From Halobacteriovorax sp. GB3 (GTDB taxonomy: Bacteria; Bdellovibrionota; Bacteriovoracia; Bacteriovoracales; Bacteriovoracaceae): a stretch of 64,000 nt of DNA. Within the stretch, counting starts at the first letter, position 1. The number at the start of each line of letters is the position of its first letter. Both the position numbers and the translations under genes were made by a program. The stretch spans positions 62,001-126,000 of the forward strand of contig NZ_JAQSLN010000002.1 of the NCBI RefSeq assembly GCF_028649655.1. Direction: 5' to 3'. Below are positions 16,437 to 24,096 of the stretch, in pieces. The notes under the pieces are model-generated. The model was not told the DNA's origin and did not search any database. It saw only the letters and a program-made list of their open reading frames with translations.

Positions 16437-16465
16437 TTGAGAACACTTTGTTCTCAAACGAGAAC
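16437..16465. promoter_or_regulatory. Triple-box operator, GAGAAC/GTTCTC
   Basis: TTGAGAAC (16437-16444) and GTTCTCAA (16450-16457) form a perfect inverted repeat with a 5-base spacer. A third half-site, CGAGAAC, follows at 16459-16465 in direct orientation. The array sits between the EEP hydrolase and two HTH-type genes, just upstream of a TATGAT that could be a -10 element. It looks like an autoregulatory operator of a small DNA-binding protein. Confidence 0.6.
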
Positions 16466-16559
16466 ATCTAAACTATTAGATAAATATGATAACAGATAGT
16501 TAACGATAAGCCAGTGTTGGCATCTTCTTTGCTCTAAAGACGAGGAAAAGGAGGAAATA

Positions 16560-16895
16560 ATGGAACAAAAGAAAGTACTTGATCAGTTTATGTCTCTCTA
16601 TGAGAAACCGACACTTGCTCTCATGAGTCAAATGACTGGCATTCAGCAAACGAGGTGTTTTCGTATTCTTAATGGCGCTGAACTTAAATATAGTGAATAT
16701 TTAAAACTCAAAGAGCTCATTGGAAAGAAGTCGACAGAGTTAAATGGTGGGCTATCTGATTTAACTGAACGTTGTCTTATGGAATTGAGTGAACAAGCTT
16801 TAAAAGAGATTGGAGAGTTGTGTGAGAGAAAACTTTTCTTCAAAGAGCTTCAAGCAAAAAAGCATGAAGATCACCTTATAAAGAGAGAGGCCTAA
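16560..16895 (+). CDS. Small HTH-like protein, probable DNA-binding regulator
   Basis: Family not recognised. The 111-residue protein is helical. The segment PTLALMSQMTGIQQTRCFRILNG (read as ALMSQMTGIQQ then RCFRILNG) has the spacing of a helix-turn-helix, with small residues at the turn and polar residues on the recognition helix. A second helical half ends in a charged tail. No signal peptide or Cys pair is seen. A strong AGGAGG precedes the ATG. Its stop lies three bases before the next gene, which also looks like a DNA-binding protein, so the two form an operon. The triple GAGAAC operator about 95 bases upstream suggests autoregulation by one of them. Confidence 0.65.
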   Translation: MEQKKVLDQFMSLYEKPTLALMSQMTGIQQTRCFRILNGAELKYSEYLKLKELIGKKSTELNGGLSDLTERCLMELSEQALKEIGELCERKLFFKELQAKKHEDHLIKREA

Positions 16896-16898
16896 AAA

Positions 16899-17378
16899 AT
16901 GAACACACTACTACTTTTAGAAAGAGCAGTTGTTGAATCAATTGCAAAAGGAAACAAAACAGCTCAAAAAATTTCTAAGGACCTCGACCTGTCTAGTTCC
17001 TGGGTTTCCTCTCTTTTGCATGGCCTTTGTCAGAAAGGACTACTTGAATTTAATGGCAACAATTATTGTCTAGCGAGAAAAGAAAAGTTTTCCATCGTTA
17101 ATCAGGAAAAGTCTTTGAAATCAGAGATAAAAGAACTAATTAACTCCCTCGTTGATGGTCATTTTAGCTCTGAGTCAAAAACTGGAATAAAATTAAGAAA
17201 AGTACATATGAATAATCATGAGCAGGCAATCTACTCAACTTTACTAGCAAACCTAGAGCAATTCATTGAGGGACTAAAGCCAGCGGTAACGAGCAAAACA
17301 TCAGATTACCAAGTGGTTTTTTGGGCAAACTCCACCTATGGAAATTTAATGGAAGATTATTTGCGAAATAATTATTGA
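16899..17378 (+). CDS. Winged-helix-like protein of unknown role
   Basis: Unrecognised family, 159 residues. The first 60 residues read like a MarR/ArsR-type winged helix: VVESIAKGNKTAQKISKDLDLSSSWVSSLL is recognisable in the parts NKTAQKISKDLDLS and SSWVSSLLHGL, followed by KGLLEFNGNNYCLA as a beta-wing. The remaining 100 residues are helical with a conserved-looking C-terminal LMEDYLRNNY and no known motif. It likely binds DNA and acts with the preceding small protein. The gap between them is three bases. A good sigma-70-type promoter for the next gene begins four bases after its stop. Confidence 0.65.
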   Translation: MNTLLLLERAVVESIAKGNKTAQKISKDLDLSSSWVSSLLHGLCQKGLLEFNGNNYCLARKEKFSIVNQEKSLKSEIKELINSLVDGHFSSESKTGIKLRKVHMNNHEQAIYSTLLANLEQFIEGLKPAVTSKTSDYQVVFWANSTYGNLMEDYLRNNY

Positions 17379-17382
17379 TTTT

Positions 17383-17411
17383 TTGACATCTAAAAAGGCT
17401 AGAAATACAAT
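17383..17411 (+). promoter_or_regulatory. Near-consensus sigma-70 promoter for the response regulator
   Basis: TTGACA (17383-17388) is a perfect -35 element. After exactly 17 bases comes TACAAT (17406-17411), five of six bases of the -10 consensus. Transcription should start near 17418, about 17 bases before the response-regulator ATG. This suggests strong, housekeeping expression. Confidence 0.8.
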
Positions 17412-17434
17412 TTTATTATGACCAAAGGAATAAA

Positions 17435-18106
17435 ATGGATAAAATTTTAGTTATTGATGATAATGAGTATTTTCTAGAAGGCTTTGCAGATATTCTTGAT
17501 GATTATTACAAGATAACATCATGCTCAAACTCAACGAGTTGTCTTGATTATGTTGGTGCAGATAAGTTCAATGCTATCGTTGTCGACATTCATATGCCTA
17601 TTTGGGATGGATACTCTGTAATTGAGAGAATCAAGTCGCAGCCTAAGTACAATGGTTGTCCGATTATTCTAATGAGTAGTGACTTGAACGTCGCAAAAAA
17701 AATCAAAGGTCTCGAGATTGAAGTTGATGACATCATTGATAAGGCCATGTCCCCTGAAGAAATAATTATTCGAATTAAAAATAAAGTAGAGCACTTCAAT
17801 GGGAATAACTCCCGAAGTACTCTCGATATTGGAAATATGACAATTCATAGAAGTCTTTATCAAGTCTTTATAGATGGAGAGGAGATACCATTGACACACA
17901 ATGAGATGAAGATCCTTCTTTGTTTAATAGATGAAAATGGTTCTCTTATTCCTCGAGAAGAAGTTGTTAAGAAAGTTTGGCCTGATAAGGTGGTTGGAGA
18001 TGGAACTTTGAACACTCATCTTTCAAACTTGAGAAAAAAGATCAAGAACTTCTCAGGTAAGATAAACTGCGTAAGAGACGCAGGTGTCTGTATTCTCGTA
18101 GATTAG
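17435..18106 (+). CDS. OmpR/PhoB-family response regulator
   Basis: Two-component transcription factor. The receiver domain (residues 1-115) has the acidic pocket Asp8-Asp9, the phospho-acceptor Asp51 in VVDIHMP, Ser81 and Lys103. The Lys is followed by Ala rather than the usual Pro. The C-terminal winged helix (about 125-223) shows the OmpR pattern: LTHNEMKILLCLIDENGSLIPREEVVKKVW in parts (LTHNEMKIL, IPREEVVKKVW) and TLNTHLSNLRKKI as recognition helix. The wing end is degenerate: the usual KG.GY appears as RDAGVCILVD. It aligns without gaps to the regulator at 56242. The gene downstream is a degenerate kinase-like membrane protein that may signal to it. A near-consensus promoter lies directly upstream. 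Confidence 0.9.
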   Translation: MDKILVIDDNEYFLEGFADILDDYYKITSCSNSTSCLDYVGADKFNAIVVDIHMPIWDGYSVIERIKSQPKYNGCPIILMSSDLNVAKKIKGLEIEVDDIIDKAMSPEEIIIRIKNKVEHFNGNNSRSTLDIGNMTIHRSLYQVFIDGEEIPLTHNEMKILLCLIDENGSLIPREEVVKKVWPDKVVGDGTLNTHLSNLRKKIKNFSGKINCVRDAGVCILVD

Positions 18107-18118
18107 TCAAGAATTACG

Positions 18119-18151
18119 CATCCCAAGAGTAATGAATCTTACCTTGGGATG
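18119..18151 (+). terminator. Long hairpin after the response regulator, probable terminator
   Basis: CATCCCAAG (18119-18127) pairs perfectly with CTTGGGATG (18143-18151). Within the loop GTAA pairs with TTAC, giving about 13 pairs with one bulged A. It starts 12 bases after the stop. The following bases are ACAAAATTTT rather than a pure T tract, so termination efficiency is uncertain. Confidence 0.6.
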
Positions 18152-18250
18152 ACAAAATTTTCCTCATACATTTTAAGTACCTCAATATTATAAAATAAAA
18201 AATAATTGGCTACTGCTAGAAAGGTGAGTAGCAAAATTAAAGAGGTATTT

Positions 18251-19801
18251 ATGAACATCAAAGCGAAGATAATCGCTAACAAAACTTTTGGCCTTTTAGG
18301 CGTAACTTCATTTCTCTTCTCTGGTCTCGTTGTTGGAAACCTAGTTGTTGGTAAAGCAAATTTTGACGGAATGAAAAATGCTTATTCAAAGTTTAGACCT
18401 TGTCATACGAAGGTAGTTCAAAATGCAAAGACTTATTTAGCTGATTCAAAGCTGAAGTCTAAAATTAACCCGACGCAATTTGCTGCAAATTCTAATTGTG
18501 TAAAAAAGGTTACTGGGGAACTTTCAAAAGGCCTAGCCGCTAGTCCTGGAATTGTTTCTGAGTTAAAGAACTATGCCTCTGAAGTAAAAGACCTCATCAA
18601 ATACTCAAATTTCTCAAAAGAAAAAAATAATCAAGTTCACTTTACGAATCAAATTGGAACAGTGGAATTTGCTTTTGAAAGAACTTATAGAATTATTTCA
18701 AATCAATTTTTGAAAGAGAGTGGAGTTTCAAAATACTTAAAATCAGAATATCTCGCTATCTCTGTTGGAATCTTTGTTCTTTCAATCCTAAGCCTCTTTG
18801 GAATGAATTTTTCAGTAAGAAGAGAAGAGAAAATTTCTGAAATTGAAATGAGAGCGAAGGCCATCCTTAATGAAGCTTCAGAATCTGAAAATGATTACTT
18901 GAATGAAGAAGAGGTAAAAGCTCTATTTATCGATATGATGAGCACATTAAAGGCATCAAGTTCAAAAGAGCTATTTGAGAGTTACTTTGATCGAAATGCG
19001 ACAATGAACGCTGTGAAAATGAAATTTGATAAAATTGATTCAATTGCTAAAGCTAAGGAAGAGACAAACTCAGTTCTCGATACATTCCTAGTTGATGATA
19101 GCTATCAAAAAGTAATTAATAGACTTTCAGAGCTTTCATCTGGGATTGAATATCTTGGTAATTTCTCTCAAGAGACTAAAAATTCAGAACAAGCAATTAG
19201 TAAGAAAATGGATATGATCTCAGATCAACTGAAGAATCTTTCTACGAGAATTGATTCAATGGATATGAGTGAAGAGACAAAGTCTGAATTGAAAGAGGCG
19301 GCCACGAAGATCGTTTCTAAGAATCCTGAGAAAGCTGTTTCAAATCCTACTGACCTTGGTTCTGTTCTTGAAGAAGCCGTTGATGATCTTTCATCACTAT
19401 TTTTTGCCGCAGGTGTAACTTGTGACGTCGATGTTAAGGGTGGAATCCACCTCGGGAAATCGACGCAGAAAATTAAAGAAACATTTGAAGATATTCTAAG
19501 AGAGTCATTGAAAAAATCGAAAATGGTTAAGGGGCAGAAGCTTTTAACTATTCGATCTGAAATGGTTGATAAGACACTGTCGATTAAACTTGTTAATAGA
19601 TTGACGAGTGAAGCGGTCGATCATTCGAGAAAAACTCCAGGTAAAACTCACTACTTTAGAGCGAGAGATACTAAGTTTGAATGTAGCAAGGATGCATTCA
19701 GTGATCTAAAAAATGCTAGCGGACAGCTAGTAGGTCATGAGTATAAATATAGTATTCAACTTCTTAAAAAGAAAAAATCACAAGCTAACAGCTCCCTCTA
19801 A
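18251..19801 (+). CDS. Two-TM membrane protein with degenerate histidine-kinase-like C-terminus
   Basis: Not assigned to a named family, but the layout is that of a sensor kinase. TM1 spans about residues 11-33, a periplasmic domain of about 130 residues follows (Cys51 and Cys83 may pair), and TM2 spans about 166-186. A long cytoplasmic helical region (190-360) stands where HAMP/DHp would be. Residues 369-450 read like the link into and start of a HATPase domain (DLGSVLEEAVDDLSSLF, KIKETFEDILRESLKKS). The catalytic marks are missing: no clear phospho-accepting His box, the N-box Asn is replaced, and there is no DxGxG. It may be a pseudokinase acting on the regulator upstream. ATG at 18251 has AAAGAGG before it; a TTG at 18206 is less likely. 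The gene ends exactly at the motB stop. Confidence 0.7.
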   Translation: MNIKAKIIANKTFGLLGVTSFLFSGLVVGNLVVGKANFDGMKNAYSKFRPCHTKVVQNAKTYLADSKLKSKINPTQFAANSNCVKKVTGELSKGLAASPGIVSELKNYASEVKDLIKYSNFSKEKNNQVHFTNQIGTVEFAFERTYRIISNQFLKESGVSKYLKSEYLAISVGIFVLSILSLFGMNFSVRREEKISEIEMRAKAILNEASESENDYLNEEEVKALFIDMMSTLKASSSKELFESYFDRNATMNAVKMKFDKIDSIAKAKEETNSVLDTFLVDDSYQKVINRLSELSSGIEYLGNFSQETKNSEQAISKKMDMISDQLKNLSTRIDSMDMSEETKSELKEAATKIVSKNPEKAVSNPTDLGSVLEEAVDDLSSLFFAAGVTCDVDVKGGIHLGKSTQKIKETFEDILRESLKKSKMVKGQKLLTIRSEMVDKTLSIKLVNRLTSEAVDHSRKTPGKTHYFRARDTKFECSKDAFSDLKNASGQLVGHEYKYSIQLLKKKKSQANSSL

Positions 19802-19813
19802 TTACTTAGAGGG
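19794..19813. other. Stem-loop spanning two abutting stop codons
   Basis: CCCTCTAA (19794-19801) and TTAGAGGG (19806-19813) pair perfectly around TTAC. The hairpin contains the stop codons of the plus-strand kinase-like gene and the minus-strand motB, which meet with no gap. Neither side has a T tract, so it may serve as an mRNA 3'-end stabiliser or Rho-type end rather than a classical terminator. Confidence 0.6.
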
Positions 19814-20602
19814 CGCTGCCTTAGGCTTTATTTCTTCTACATTTGATTGAGCTTTGAAAAGAACACCAAGTCCCATCTGAACTTCTTGTTCTGGCTTATG
19901 TAAGATTCTAAGAACGATTCTTCTGTTCTTTGCTTGATTTTCTTTTATTGGATTTCCATCTTTATCTTCGTTTGGATAAGCAGGCTTTGTCTCTCCATAA
20001 CCAACTGCAACGAGATAATTTCTATCAAAACCATTTGATTCAAACTTTCTTACGATTGTGGAGGCTCTTGCTGCACTTAACTCCCAGTTTGAAGGAAATT
20101 TTCTTGAGTGTATTGGGATATCATCTGTATGCCCTTCTACAAGAATTCTAACATCTTTGTGTGTGGACTTAATTTTATCAATAATAATTTGGACAAACTT
20201 ATCGGCATCAGAGGTTAGAGTTGCTTCACCGAGATCAAAGAACGTTTGAACATTCATAATGACATCAAGACCTTCATCATGCTGAAGGACCTTTGTAACA
20301 TTATCCATATTACTAATCGTTGAGAGTTCTACTGCTAGCTTTGTCATTTTATCTTCTGAGATATCATTATCTCCATGAAAATATTTTGCCATGAGCTCAG
20401 CCTTTCTTTGGAAAGTTGCTGGGTCATAGTTCGCAAAGGCCATCATAAGAATAAAGAAACAAGCAAGTAGAGTCATGAGGTCGGCATAAGACATGAGCCA
20501 TCCTGAATCATCTCCTCCACCACTTTTTTTGGGAACAGATCTTATGACGGGAAGATCGTCCTCAAAGTCTGTATTTTCGATTTCTTCGTTATCATCAACC
20601 AT
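19802..20602 (-). CDS. motB: MotB-like stator protein with OmpA peptidoglycan-binding domain
   Basis: Stator subunit that anchors an ion-driven motor to the cell wall. The cytoplasmic N-terminus (about 33 residues) is followed by one TM helix with the essential ion-binding Asp41 in SYADLMTLLACFFILMM. A plug/linker follows, and from about residue 135 an OmpA-like domain that grips peptidoglycan (VEGHTDDIPI, NWELSAARA, GYGETKP, NRRIVLRI). Length 266 fits MotB/PomB. The start directly follows the motA stop with no gap, so expression is coupled. It is the last gene of the five-gene operon whose other members include a FliF/FliG-like fusion. I therefore suspect it powers that assembly and not only a flagellum, though an ordinary flagellar role cannot be excluded. 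Confidence 0.9.
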   Translation of the reverse strand: MVDDNEEIENTDFEDDLPVIRSVPKKSGGGDDSGWLMSYADLMTLLACFFILMMAFANYDPATFQRKAELMAKYFHGDNDISEDKMTKLAVELSTISNMDNVTKVLQHDEGLDVIMNVQTFFDLGEATLTSDADKFVQIIIDKIKSTHKDVRILVEGHTDDIPIHSRKFPSNWELSAARASTIVRKFESNGFDRNYLVAVGYGETKPAYPNEDKDGNPIKENQAKNRRIVLRILHKPEQEVQMGLGVLFKAQSNVEEIKPKAAPSK

Positions 20603-21391
20603 CTATTTACCCAGTACTTCTTTCCAATCAAGGCGATCAGATGGAAGGAGAAAAGAGTTTAGTCTCTCTGCTAGCACAATTGGACTTGTCTTCTTGATCA
20701 TAAGTCTAAAGCCTTCTAGTACAATCTTATTTTGAAGGTATCGCTCATTAGCAGAGTCCTCTAGGTTTTCACCTACTGGAACAATCATAAGGTTGGCAAT
20801 AATAACCCCATAGAGAGTTGTAATAAGACAAACACCCATGGCCGGACCAATTGTTTTCATTGCATCTTTTCCACCAAGGTTTGCAAGAAGTACAACCATA
20901 CCAATTGTTGTTCCCATCATTCCCATTGCAGGTGGGTATTTACCCATGGCCTGAAATTTTTCCGTGTCTCTCATATAGAGCTCGTGAACGTTTTCAATTC
21001 TCTCATTGAGAATTGTTGTTAGAGATCTTTCGTCGACAATCCCATCTGCATAAAGACTTAGACATTCTTTAAAAAAATGAATATCACATTCTTCAATGAG
21101 TTGTTCTATTGGAGTACCTGTTCGATATTTTTCAGAAGTCTGAATAATTGTTGCAATTGTTTTGGCGTAATTAACCTGACTACCTTTAATAACTCGAGTA
21201 AAGAAAACTTTTAAGAGTTTAAAGAGTACAGGGAGGGGGAAGGAAATAGAGATCGCCGCAACTGTCCCACCAATAACGATAAATAAACTTACTGAATCAT
21301 AGAAGATGATTACATTACTAGTTGAAAGAAATAGTCCTAGAACAAGGACAGTCGTTGCTGCTGCAAATCCAATTAAAGAGTAAAAGTTCAT
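20603..21391 (-). CDS. motA: MotA/PomA-like stator channel protein
   Basis: Forms the ion channel of the stator with MotB. Four TM helices are visible: about residues 1-22, 30-50, then 150-170 and 180-200. The large cytoplasmic loop between them carries the charged residues that push on FliG (RIENVHELYMRDTEKF). The segment YPPAMGMMGTTIGMVVLL and the following TIGPAMGVCLITTLYG are close to PomA-type MotA proteins, which often use sodium. This fits a marine organism, but ion choice is inference. Length 262 is usual. GAAGGA precedes the ATG. An 88-base gap separates it from the upstream beta-barrel gene on the same strand, with no terminator seen. Confidence 0.9.
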   Translation of the reverse strand: MNFYSLIGFAAATTVLVLGLFLSTSNVIIFYDSVSLFIVIGGTVAAISISFPLPVLFKLLKVFFTRVIKGSQVNYAKTIATIIQTSEKYRTGTPIEQLIEECDIHFFKECLSLYADGIVDERSLTTILNERIENVHELYMRDTEKFQAMGKYPPAMGMMGTTIGMVVLLANLGGKDAMKTIGPAMGVCLITTLYGVIIANLMIVPVGENLEDSANERYLQNKIVLEGFRLMIKKTSPIVLAERLNSFLLPSDRLDWKEVLGK

Positions 21392-21479
21392 AGAATCCTT
21401 CTACGAAAATGTTAATATTACCTTTAAATTCTAGGATAAAGTGTAATTGATTGTAAAAAGATAAATAAATGAACTTACA

Positions 21480-22145
21480 TTATAGTGGGAATGTTGCTCC
21501 AAATAGGATTTTGATGTTCATCCCTGAAGAAGAAATTGTACTAATACCATAGGCGTAAGAGAGTCCAGCTTCAAAATTAAGACCCCAAGATTTACCCATT
21601 TGTTTCGTGTAACCCCAGTGTCCACCGAAGTCTATCCCCGTACTCACGGCACTCAGAACCGTACCGAAGCTTACAACTGAAACCCTAGAGAATCCTAGGT
21701 CAACACCATAGTATTTTCTAACTTTAGGAACCATTTTAACCGACTCTTTTTCTCCGATAAAGACTCTTTGAATCCCCGTTCCAGAGTAGTAGTTTCTTGT
21801 TCCAAGACCAAAGTAGTTATAGTGCATCTTACCTGTTGCTGTAGAGAGGGCGATGATTGTTCTGGCGAAGTAAGAGCGCTTAAAGTTATCAAAGATTTCG
21901 ATGTCAGCATCAAAAGATGGCATTACTGAGAAACCACCATTTTCAAGATCACTTGAAGCGTTTGCTTGTCCACCTGTTCCACCTTGATCTCCAGAGCTAC
22001 TGTCTGTAAGAGGGTTGGCATAAGAACCTTGAACCATACCTGTTCTAATCGTAAACTGCATATTATCAAGCTTCGCATGTGCAGCAAAGCTTGAGATGAT
22101 TGCTAAGAAAGCAAAGAGGTATCTAAAATTAAGCTGCTTGTTCAA
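21480..22145 (-). CDS. Probable outer-membrane beta-barrel protein
   Basis: No named family. A signal peptide (ending AAHA) precedes about 195 residues of alternating polar and hydrophobic strands with many Gly, Tyr and Phe (YFARTIIALST, HYNYFGLGTRNYY, YGVDLGFSRVSVV, WGLNFEAGLSYAYG). The last strand runs to the C-terminus (KILFGATFPL). That pattern fits an OM barrel of about 8-10 strands. It overlaps the upstream rotor-like gene. I prefer TTG (complement of 22143-22145), with AGGA eight bases before it, over the ATG at 22154, where the AGG directly abuts the start. Its place between a rotor-like protein and the stator genes suggests it is the outer-membrane part of the same machine. Confidence 0.7.
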   Translation of the reverse strand: MNKQLNFRYLFAFLAIISSFAAHAKLDNMQFTIRTGMVQGSYANPLTDSSSGDQGGTGGQANASSDLENGGFSVMPSFDADIEIFDNFKRSYFARTIIALSTATGKMHYNYFGLGTRNYYSGTGIQRVFIGEKESVKMVPKVRKYYGVDLGFSRVSVVSFGTVLSAVSTGIDFGGHWGYTKQMGKSWGLNFEAGLSYAYGISTISSSGMNIKILFGATFPL

Positions 22146-24096
22146 GTTGCCCATCCTTTTGCACGTACTGCTCGCATAGCTCATCAATTGTCCCTTCAAC
22201 TTCTTCTTGGAGCTGAGCGCTAGATTTAATCAGTTTTCTAGCAAAGCTGATGAAAACGCTATCGATCTTGTCTTTGTTCTTTCTAAGTCTTGCAAGCTGA
22301 AGCTCATCTGTTTCAACGTTACTTAACTCAAGATCAAAGATTTCTCTTTTCTTACTTCCATTTGGAGCGATAATCTCAAGCATCTTCGTTTTAATTTCAT
22401 CATCAGATACTGCGAGGAATTCTACGAGAGTCGCTTGCTTCATCTTAGAGAGAACAACCTTTAAGACTGAATCTGGCAGGTTGAAAATTGCTTTTGCTGG
22501 AAGAAGAGTCTTTAAAAGTTCCTTCATCTTCGCTTTATTTCCATTCATACCAAAGGCCTTGAAGAAATATTCTTCGTTAGCAATATCCATGTGAGGAAGA
22601 ATTTCCATAATCTTATCACTAAATGGTGATTCTTCTTCTGATACTTGGTTTTCTTTAATCTTACTCTGTAGAAGAGCATCGTTTTGCTTCATTTCTTCAG
22701 GAGAGATCTTCATACTTCCTGTTGTAAGTCTTTCGACAACTTCACTATCAAGCTGTGGAATGATTTTTACAATAAATGAGCTCGATAGAGTGTTCATTAA
22801 TAGAGGTCCAAGTTCTGGACTTTCATTAATGATTCTCACACAAGATTCAACATCAAGGCTGTAAAGAAGGCTCTTCGTTTCTTCAGAGATGAGATCTGTT
22901 GGTACAATAATTTCTTCTAGAATCTGCTCATCAACAAAGCGTGCACCTTTTGTCTGGTCGTACTCTTCAGAAGAGCTACTGATAAATCCTCTCCAAGTCT
23001 TTCTTTCTTGAAGTGATAGCTGTTCAAATGTTTGCAGAAGCATTTCTGGCTCAAGCTCTTGAGATAAGAAGATAAGAGCACTTTTCGCTTCTGGAGACTT
23101 AAGGCTGATCCACTTTTTAAGTAGAGTTGCCGCTTCAGACTTACTTTCGTTGAAATATCTTTCAAATCGTTGAACAGATGAACTCGAGTCTGCTCCAGCA
23201 GTTGTTGACATTCCTTGGAAGTCTCCAGGGGAACCAGCTCCGGCACTAGCTGTGCCTTCTGATTTAGATTCCGCAACTTCAACTTCTTGTGATCCTCCAC
23301 CTTGCTCAGATGATGCTTGGGCCATAACGGCTACTTCTTTATTACTTTCAATCACGGCTTCTGTTTGGCTTCTCGATAATTTTGAATATCTAGAGAAGAG
23401 AAACATCACAACTAAACTCATAAAGAGAGTAGCGATTAAAAAGCCTAGAGAAGTTGAGTATTTTGCTCCAAGTTCAAGTAGCTCTGGAACAGTGTAGTCT
23501 TTAAGTGTTTTTTCTTGCGGTGGTATAACAACCACTTTTTCTTTGAATTTAGCTGTTGCGAAAGTCATTGTCGGAGTGACTTCTGCATTGAAGCTTAGCT
23601 TTTTAAGAATTGTTTGAATATTGGCCACAACATCTTTCTCTAGAAGTTCATCGAGAAGTACTGTGATTTTAACACTTCTTAGTTTCTCGTATGGAGCTTC
23701 TTCAAGTTTTGTAATGACTGTCTTTTGCTTTGGATTCATATCCTTTGCAATTTTATCAATAGGAACTTCAATCCCAAGCTTATGAAAGAGGAGGTAGTCC
23801 TTTTTAGCGATCTTATCATCAGTTAGGTCAAAACCTTCACTGTTTGATGCGACCGTTCTTTCTTGCTTCGGTTGAACAACCTTAGGTTTAACAACTTGTG
23901 TGTCGATTTTGACATCTAGAATATACTGATCTTTGTTAATCAATACAGCTAGAGCATTATCGATTTTTGTCTTGATTTGATTTTCAAGTGATTGCCTGTC
24001 AAATTTCACTGTTGAAAGCGAATAGATGTTTTGAGCAAAAAGCGTAAAAAACAAAACAAGAAAAAGTTTAAATGTGTTGTTAGTACTTTTCTTCAT
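22129..24096 (-). CDS. FliF-like periplasmic/TM segment fused to FliG-like rotor domain
   Basis: A 655-residue fusion that mirrors the flagellar MS-ring/C-ring junction. Residues 1-26 are a signal peptide or first TM helix. Residues 36-68 (SLENQIKTKIDNALAVL, then YILDVKIDTQV) and 138-185 (KLRSVKITVLLDELLE, NIQTILKKL) resemble the split ring-building domain RBM3 of FliF. A TM helix covers 213-236, then a Ser/Gly-rich linker (240-308). The cytoplasmic part follows FliG order: N-domain (EAATLLKKW to LSLQERKTW, 320-368), middle domain (about 405-470, with NESPELG where FliG has EHPQ), and C-domain (about 530-625, LVEFLAVSDDEIKTKMLEII, which would face MotA). RBM1 and RBM2 of FliF are absent. Its ATG overlaps the upstream TAA by one base. 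Homology is judged by eye. Confidence 0.7.
   Translation of the reverse strand: MKKSTNNTFKLFLVLFFTLFAQNIYSLSTVKFDRQSLENQIKTKIDNALAVLINKDQYILDVKIDTQVVKPKVVQPKQERTVASNSEGFDLTDDKIAKKDYLLFHKLGIEVPIDKIAKDMNPKQKTVITKLEEAPYEKLRSVKITVLLDELLEKDVVANIQTILKKLSFNAEVTPTMTFATAKFKEKVVVIPPQEKTLKDYTVPELLELGAKYSTSLGFLIATLFMSLVVMFLFSRYSKLSRSQTEAVIESNKEVAVMAQASSEQGGGSQEVEVAESKSEGTASAGAGSPGDFQGMSTTAGADSSSSVQRFERYFNESKSEAATLLKKWISLKSPEAKSALIFLSQELEPEMLLQTFEQLSLQERKTWRGFISSSSEEYDQTKGARFVDEQILEEIIVPTDLISEETKSLLYSLDVESCVRIINESPELGPLLMNTLSSSFIVKIIPQLDSEVVERLTTGSMKISPEEMKQNDALLQSKIKENQVSEEESPFSDKIMEILPHMDIANEEYFFKAFGMNGNKAKMKELLKTLLPAKAIFNLPDSVLKVVLSKMKQATLVEFLAVSDDEIKTKMLEIIAPNGSKKREIFDLELSNVETDELQLARLRKNKDKIDSVFISFARKLIKSSAQLQEEVEGTIDELCEQYVQKDGQLEQAA

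Noticed and set aside
16419-16457. Longer N-terminus for the EEP hydrolase
   Set aside because: The extra 13 codons run through the perfect operator palindrome and do not match the family start; the ATG at 16418 has a ribosome site.
16437-16465. LexA (SOS) box reading of the GAAC/GTTC repeats
   Set aside because: Spacing is 5 bases and extended arms are TTGAGAAC. This fits neither the CGAAC-N4-GTTCG nor the TTAC-N3-GTAA type reported for Bdellovibrio, and the neighbours are not DNA-repair genes.
18206-18250. Upstream TTG start for the kinase-like membrane protein
   Set aside because: The ATG at 18251 has AAAGAGG at good spacing and places the first TM helix at a normal distance from the N-terminus.
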